A stretch of 64,000 nt of DNA. Origin: Vibrio agarivorans. GTDB taxonomy: Bacteria; Pseudomonadota; Gammaproteobacteria; Enterobacterales; Vibrionaceae. A program made the translations under genes and the position numbers. Numbering within the stretch: the first letter of the stretch is position 1; each line of letters starts with the position of its first letter. Below the pieces are notes generated by a model. That model was not told the origin of the DNA. It worked only from the letters and a program-made list of their open reading frames with translations, and made no database searches. The stretch spans positions 1,708,241-1,772,240 of the forward strand of contig NZ_JAUFQF010000004.1 in assembly GCF_030409635.1 (NCBI RefSeq), written 5' to 3'. Below, one piece after another: positions 60,435 through 64,000 of this stretch.

Positions 60435-62017
60435 TACACGCTTACCTTAGTGACATCAACATACAGTTTTAGGCGCTGGCCTGGCTGAAGGTATTTTTGG
60501 TTATGCAGTTCGTTCCATTTCACCACGTCACGACTTTTCACCTTAAACTTATCAGCAATTCCGCTAATGGTGTCACCTGAGCGTACGTTGTAGATGACAG
60601 TACGGATAATCGAACCCTCTTTACCATCTTTCCACACTACAAGGCTTTGACCTACGCGCAGGGTGTCATTTGGCGCCATGCCATTCCACTGTGCGAGTGA
60701 GCGGTAAGAGACATTGTGTGATTTAGCGATAGTCCAGAGGCTTTCGCCACTTTGCACTTGGTGATTAAGCTTGTATTGGCCGCGTGATTGCGCCTGAGTG
60801 CTCTTGAGGCGGTTACTAGCGGTTAATGCGTAAGCCTTATCATCTTTAACCGAGTTAGGCACCATCAGGTGTTGGCCAACTCGAATATTGTCATTACTCA
60901 ACCCATTCGCTGTGCGAATCACTTGACTAGTGGTGTTGTGACGCTGTGCAATCACACTTAAGCTGTCTCCCGATTTGACTTGGTAGCGGACTAAGCGAAC
61001 CCCTTTGCCACGGTTGTCAGCGACATTCTTATTGAACTGTTCAACCGAGGCTGTCGGTAGCAAAAGTTGGTGATGTGTTTCTGGTGCTGTTGACCACTGG
61101 TTATACGCCGGGTTAAGGCTCTGCAGCTCTTTGACGGTAATGCCGGCGTATTCCGCAGCGACAGCAAGATCAAGCTGCTCTTGTGGGTCGACCTGTGTAA
61201 CGACTTTCTTATTCGGGATAGACGGGATCTCAATACCGTATTTTTCTTGATTAGCAATGATGTCAGCAAGTGCGAGTAGCTTTGGTACGTAGCCGCTGGT
61301 CTCTTTAGGCAGGTTTAAAGAGAAGAAGTCGGTTGGCTTGCCTGCATTACGATTTTGACGTATGGCACTGTTTACACGGCCACCACCACTGTTATAGGCA
61401 GCAATGGCATGTGACCAATCGCCATCAAAGCGTTGGCTTTGCTGAGTCAGATAATCAAGAGCGGCATCGGTTGATGCAGAAACGTCACGACGACCGTCAT
61501 ACCAGAAGTTTTGCTCTAGACCCATCGCTTCGCCTGTTGCAGGCACAAATTGCCAAAGACCTGCGGCACGACCATGAGAGTAGGCAAAGGCATCAAATGA
61601 GCTCTCTACGATAGGAAGAAGCGCTAACTCCATAGGCAGGCCACGCTCTTCAATTTTCTCTACAATGAGGTACATAAATGGCTGCGCACGCTGAGAAACC
61701 GTGCGTAGGTGGCTCGGGTGCTTTAGATACCATGTGCGGTAGTAATCCACCGTTTTGTGCTCAGGTATCGGCATTTCCAGTTGCATCGCAATGCGTTGCC
61801 AAACGTCTTCTTGAGATTGAGGCGTGATAACTGGCAGCTCTTCAACCGTTTCAGGTTCGCTGATGGTCTCTTTTACAGGCTGTTGCGCAGTGGATGGTTC
61901 CACTTGGCTCACTTCGCCTTTTGATGTTTCTTTAGGTTGTGAGTCAGAGTCGGCGTTGGGAGCGATCTGACAACCTACTAAGATCGTTCCTAACAAACCA
62001 CATACGATAATGCGCAT
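60434..62017 (-). CDS. mltD: Membrane-bound lytic murein transglycosylase D
   Basis: Outer-membrane lipoprotein cutting peptidoglycan glycan strands. The 527-residue precursor has a lipobox (ILVGC, Cys16) after a signal peptide, a Thr/Glu-rich linker, an SLT-type catalytic domain with the acid Glu in LLPIVESSFDAFAYS, and three LysM repeats (VKSGDSLSVIAQRH, VQSGESLWTIAKSH, VRSGDTISGIADKF). E. coli MltD has two LysM modules, so the third is an addition. Followed by the YIP1 gene. Confidence 0.95.
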   Translation of the reverse strand: MRIIVCGLLGTILVGCQIAPNADSDSQPKETSKGEVSQVEPSTAQQPVKETISEPETVEELPVITPQSQEDVWQRIAMQLEMPIPEHKTVDYYRTWYLKHPSHLRTVSQRAQPFMYLIVEKIEERGLPMELALLPIVESSFDAFAYSHGRAAGLWQFVPATGEAMGLEQNFWYDGRRDVSASTDAALDYLTQQSQRFDGDWSHAIAAYNSGGGRVNSAIRQNRNAGKPTDFFSLNLPKETSGYVPKLLALADIIANQEKYGIEIPSIPNKKVVTQVDPQEQLDLAVAAEYAGITVKELQSLNPAYNQWSTAPETHHQLLLPTASVEQFNKNVADNRGKGVRLVRYQVKSGDSLSVIAQRHNTTSQVIRTANGLSNDNIRVGQHLMVPNSVKDDKAYALTASNRLKSTQAQSRGQYKLNHQVQSGESLWTIAKSHNVSYRSLAQWNGMAPNDTLRVGQSLVVWKDGKEGSIIRTVIYNVRSGDTISGIADKFKVKSRDVVKWNELHNQKYLQPGQRLKLYVDVTKVSV

Positions 62018-62088
62018 AAATACAGCCTTTTTAATATTCGGCTGCTGATAATACTTTCGTCAATATCCACTAGGCAAGGGTAGGATTG

Positions 62089-62847
62089 TCAAAATTCGTT
62101 TTTCCACTCACGTAATGCGGTAAAAATGGCGAGTGGATCGCTTGCAACAGTGCGGTTTGTCACGGATTTCATCACACCGGTCTCTTCAAGTCGCAAAAAA
62201 GGGTTAATGCGCTTTTCTTGCTCAATAGTCGTTGGCAGCGTTGGTTGCGCCATACCGCGTAAACGAATTACTTCATCACGATAGTCAAGAAGGTGTGGGT
62301 TTTCTGGTTCAACCGCTAAAGCAAAAGCGATATTACTGAGTGTGTACTCATGAGCGCAGTAGACCTCAGTCTCAATCGGCAGCTTAGCGATTTTATCGAG
62401 AGAGCGCCACATCTGCTCCATAGTACCTTCAAATACGCGCCCACAACCCGCAGAAAAGAGGACATCACCACAAAATAGTTTACCATCCCCGACAAAACCA
62501 ATATGACCGGCGGTATGACCTTCAAGATCGAGGACTAAAAAGCGTTCACCAAACAGCTCAAACTGGTCGCCACCTTGCAGTGTTTGTGTCACGGTAGGAA
62601 TAGGTTCATTCAACGGGCCAAACACATCAACATGTGGGAACTGACGCACCAGTTCCGCAACACCACCAATGTGATCATTGTGGTGATGAGTAATTAAAAT
62701 GACTTCTAATTCAAGATTATGTTGCGTTAAGTAGTCGATCACAGGTTGAGCATCACCGGGGTCAACCACGGCACATCCTTGTTGGCTATTTTGAATTAGC
62801 CAGATGTAATTATCGTTAAATGCAGGTATGCTTTTGACATGTAACAT
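62089..62847 (-). CDS. gloB: Hydroxyacylglutathione hydrolase (glyoxalase II)
   Basis: Hydrolyses S-lactoylglutathione in methylglyoxal detoxification. The 252-residue metallo-beta-lactamase-fold protein has the zinc motif [10 protein letters not shown] (about 53), [19 protein letters not shown] (third His and bridging Asp) and a C-terminal substrate domain. Divergent from a methyltransferase gene across 30 bases, as in E. coli (gloB and yafS). Confidence 0.96.
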   Translation of the reverse strand: MLHVKSIPAFNDNYIWLIQNSQQGCAVVDPGDAQPVIDYLTQHNLELEVILITHHHNDHIGGVAELVRQFPHVDVFGPLNEPIPTVTQTLQGGDQFELFGERFLVLDLEGHTAGHIGFVGDGKLFCGDVLFSAGCGRVFEGTMEQMWRSLDKIAKLPIETEVYCAHEYTLSNIAFALAVEPENPHLLDYRDEVIRLRGMAQPTLPTTIEQEKRINPFLRLEETGVMKSVTNRTVASDPLAIFTALREWKNEF

Positions 62848-62877
62848 AGTTGAATCTCTAGATGATGTAGGTTACGA

Positions 62878-63627
62878 ATGAAGCCAGCTCGTAGTAAAAA
62901 GGAACTTAATAAACCCACCACATGGAGTGAACTACAAAATGGTCACTGGGTGAGTGAGTCAATTCAACTTCGCTTAGATGAATGGTGCCCAAAATTGTTT
63001 GGTTATCATTTGCTTAAACTTGGTGGCTTAAGCAGTGAGCTTGCCAGTTGTTTTTGTAATATTCAACATCAAGTTAATCTTGATCGCGATAATCCGATTG
63101 CGAGCGTCATTGCTGACTCTTACGAGTTGCCTTTTGTCGAAAAAAGCTTCGATGCGGTGATTTTAGCTCATCAATTAGACTTTTGTGATGACCCACATCG
63201 ATTGCTGCGAGAAATCGACCGCGTGATGATTGATGATGGTTACTTGATCCTTACGGGGTTTAACCCTTTAAGCCTCACGGGGATATCGAGCCTATTGCCT
63301 TGGCGCAAACATAACCTACCTTGGAGTGGACGTATGTTTACGCCATCACGTATCAAAGACTGGTTAGGGGTGCTGAATTACGAGGTGATTGAGTGCGATA
63401 GCTATGCTGTGTTTCCTTATCAGTACAATCGCACCTTTTGGACTTGGCTTGAAAATAGCCTTGGTCAATGGTGTCGCCCGATGGGCAGTTTATACTTTAT
63501 CGTGGCCCGAAAGCGTACCTGTCCGCTCAAACCGATAAAGCCTCATTGGCAGCTAAAACGTCGCTTATCGCCTTTGGTCAATTACTCAAAAGTGGGTATA
63601 CGAGTCAACACCAGACCACAATTGTAA
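62878..63627 (+). CDS. YafS-like class I SAM-dependent methyltransferase
   Basis: A 249-residue protein with a Rossmann-type methyltransferase middle (ADSYELPFVEKSFDAVILAH, then LLREIDRVMIDDGYLILTG), typical of the Methyltransf_11 family. The N-terminal glycine-rich SAM loop is less clear, so activity is inferred from family and context. The divergent gloB partner and length match E. coli YafS, whose substrate is unknown. Confidence 0.8.
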   Translation: MKPARSKKELNKPTTWSELQNGHWVSESIQLRLDEWCPKLFGYHLLKLGGLSSELASCFCNIQHQVNLDRDNPIASVIADSYELPFVEKSFDAVILAHQLDFCDDPHRLLREIDRVMIDDGYLILTGFNPLSLTGISSLLPWRKHNLPWSGRMFTPSRIKDWLGVLNYEVIECDSYAVFPYQYNRTFWTWLENSLGQWCRPMGSLYFIVARKRTCPLKPIKPHWQLKRRLSPLVNYSKVGIRVNTRPQL

Positions 63628-63776
63628 GTAACTTTGAGTTGCATCACTATTGTGGTGAAAATTCTAATGGCAATACATCAATGACGTGTTACTTTACTGG
63701 ATCTTTTTTGCGGTACGTGTGCGTGTGCATAACATGATGCTAACAAGGGTTGAGTTGGTAAACTGAGTAAGTCTTT

Positions 63777-64000
63777 TTGTTAAATCCCTTTCGTATTTCT
63801 TTCATCCTAATAGCGTGCTTGTTGGCATTTTCGAGCCAAGCGAGAGAGTTTCCTGATGCCCGTGAACCCAGAGTGACCATTGAGGTCTGGTCTTCGTTTC
63901 ATGGCGATTTGTTACAAACTGCTGCTCAGCATTTTGAGCAGGAGACTGGACATAAACTCGCTATTCGTCAGTTCAGCTCAACGTTTGATATCCGTTCAGA
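63777..64000 (+). CDS. Partial CDS: exported solute-binding-like protein (cut by window edge)
   Basis: An open frame runs from a TTG at 63777 to the window end. It begins LLNPFRISFILIACLLAF, a signal peptide with a likely cleavage after SSQA, and continues with REPRVTIEVWSSFHGDLLQT and TGHKLAIRQFSSTFD. The mature start looks like an extracellular solute-binding protein (maltose-binding type), but only about 50 mature residues are visible. The TTG start is a guess; no good ribosome-binding site is seen. The 63628-63776 gap before it shows nothing I can name. Confidence 0.6.
   Translation, partial: MLNPFRISFILIACLLAFSSQAREFPDAREPRVTIEVWSSFHGDLLQTAAQHFEQETGHKLAIRQFSSTFDIRS

Overview
This window is core chromosome of a Vibrio-like gammaproteobacterium (order Vibrionales). 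The genus is inferred from gene order and from protein features: crl next to frsA, DUF3461 next to glnD, a 292-residue methionine aminopeptidase, and a ribDE-ribBX-ribH-nusB-thiL-pgpA cluster. Nearly all space is coding, codon use is even, and there is no prophage, insertion sequence, integron, CRISPR array, rRNA or tRNA. Species cannot be named from the sequence alone.

Layout. 1-8.1 kb: start of recN under tandem LexA boxes, an SLC13-type transporter, nadK, then the heat-shock genes grpE, dnaK and dnaJ, with sigma-32 promoters visible before grpE and dnaK. 8.1-14.5 kb: a REC-REC-GGDEF regulator, SOS polymerase dinB with a LexA box, a DUF2884 periplasmic protein, a CHASE4-GGDEF membrane enzyme and an NSS-family sodium symporter. 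14.6-18.8 kb (minus strand): a three-gene RimK glutamate-ligase operon, then pepD. 18.8-19.7 kb: a long intergenic region with a probable independent short transcript (structured leader, 28-codon ORF, terminator). 19.7-26 kb: purine permease with a PurR-like operator, gpt, frsA, crl and proBA. 26-32.2 kb: nrdR-ribD-ribE-ribBX-ribH-nusB-thiL-pgpA. 32.3-36.5 kb (minus): DUF3461, glnD and map. 36.5-57.9 kb: the classic rpsB-tsf-pyrH-frr-uppS-cdsA-dxr-rseP-bamA-skp-lpxD-fabZ-lpxA-lpxB-rnhB-dnaE-accA-tilS block, joining translation, isoprenoid/phospholipid/lipid A synthesis, outer-membrane assembly, replication and fatty-acid synthesis. 57.9-64 kb: a cytochrome c, glnB, a YafD-like phosphohydrolase, a YIP1-family protein with mltD, gloB, a YafS-like methyltransferase and the start of a secreted solute-binding-like protein.

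Working together: recN and dinB share SOS control; GrpE-DnaK-DnaJ form one chaperone machine; GlnD and GlnB, both here, form the nitrogen-sensing pair; RseP, BamA, Skp and the Lpx enzymes build and monitor the outer membrane. The most unusual items are the structured RNA plus 28-codon ORF near 19.1-19.4 kb, the RimK operon pairing an amino-acid ligase with two hydrolases, and a RibBA-like protein whose GTP cyclohydrolase II half has lost its zinc cysteines.
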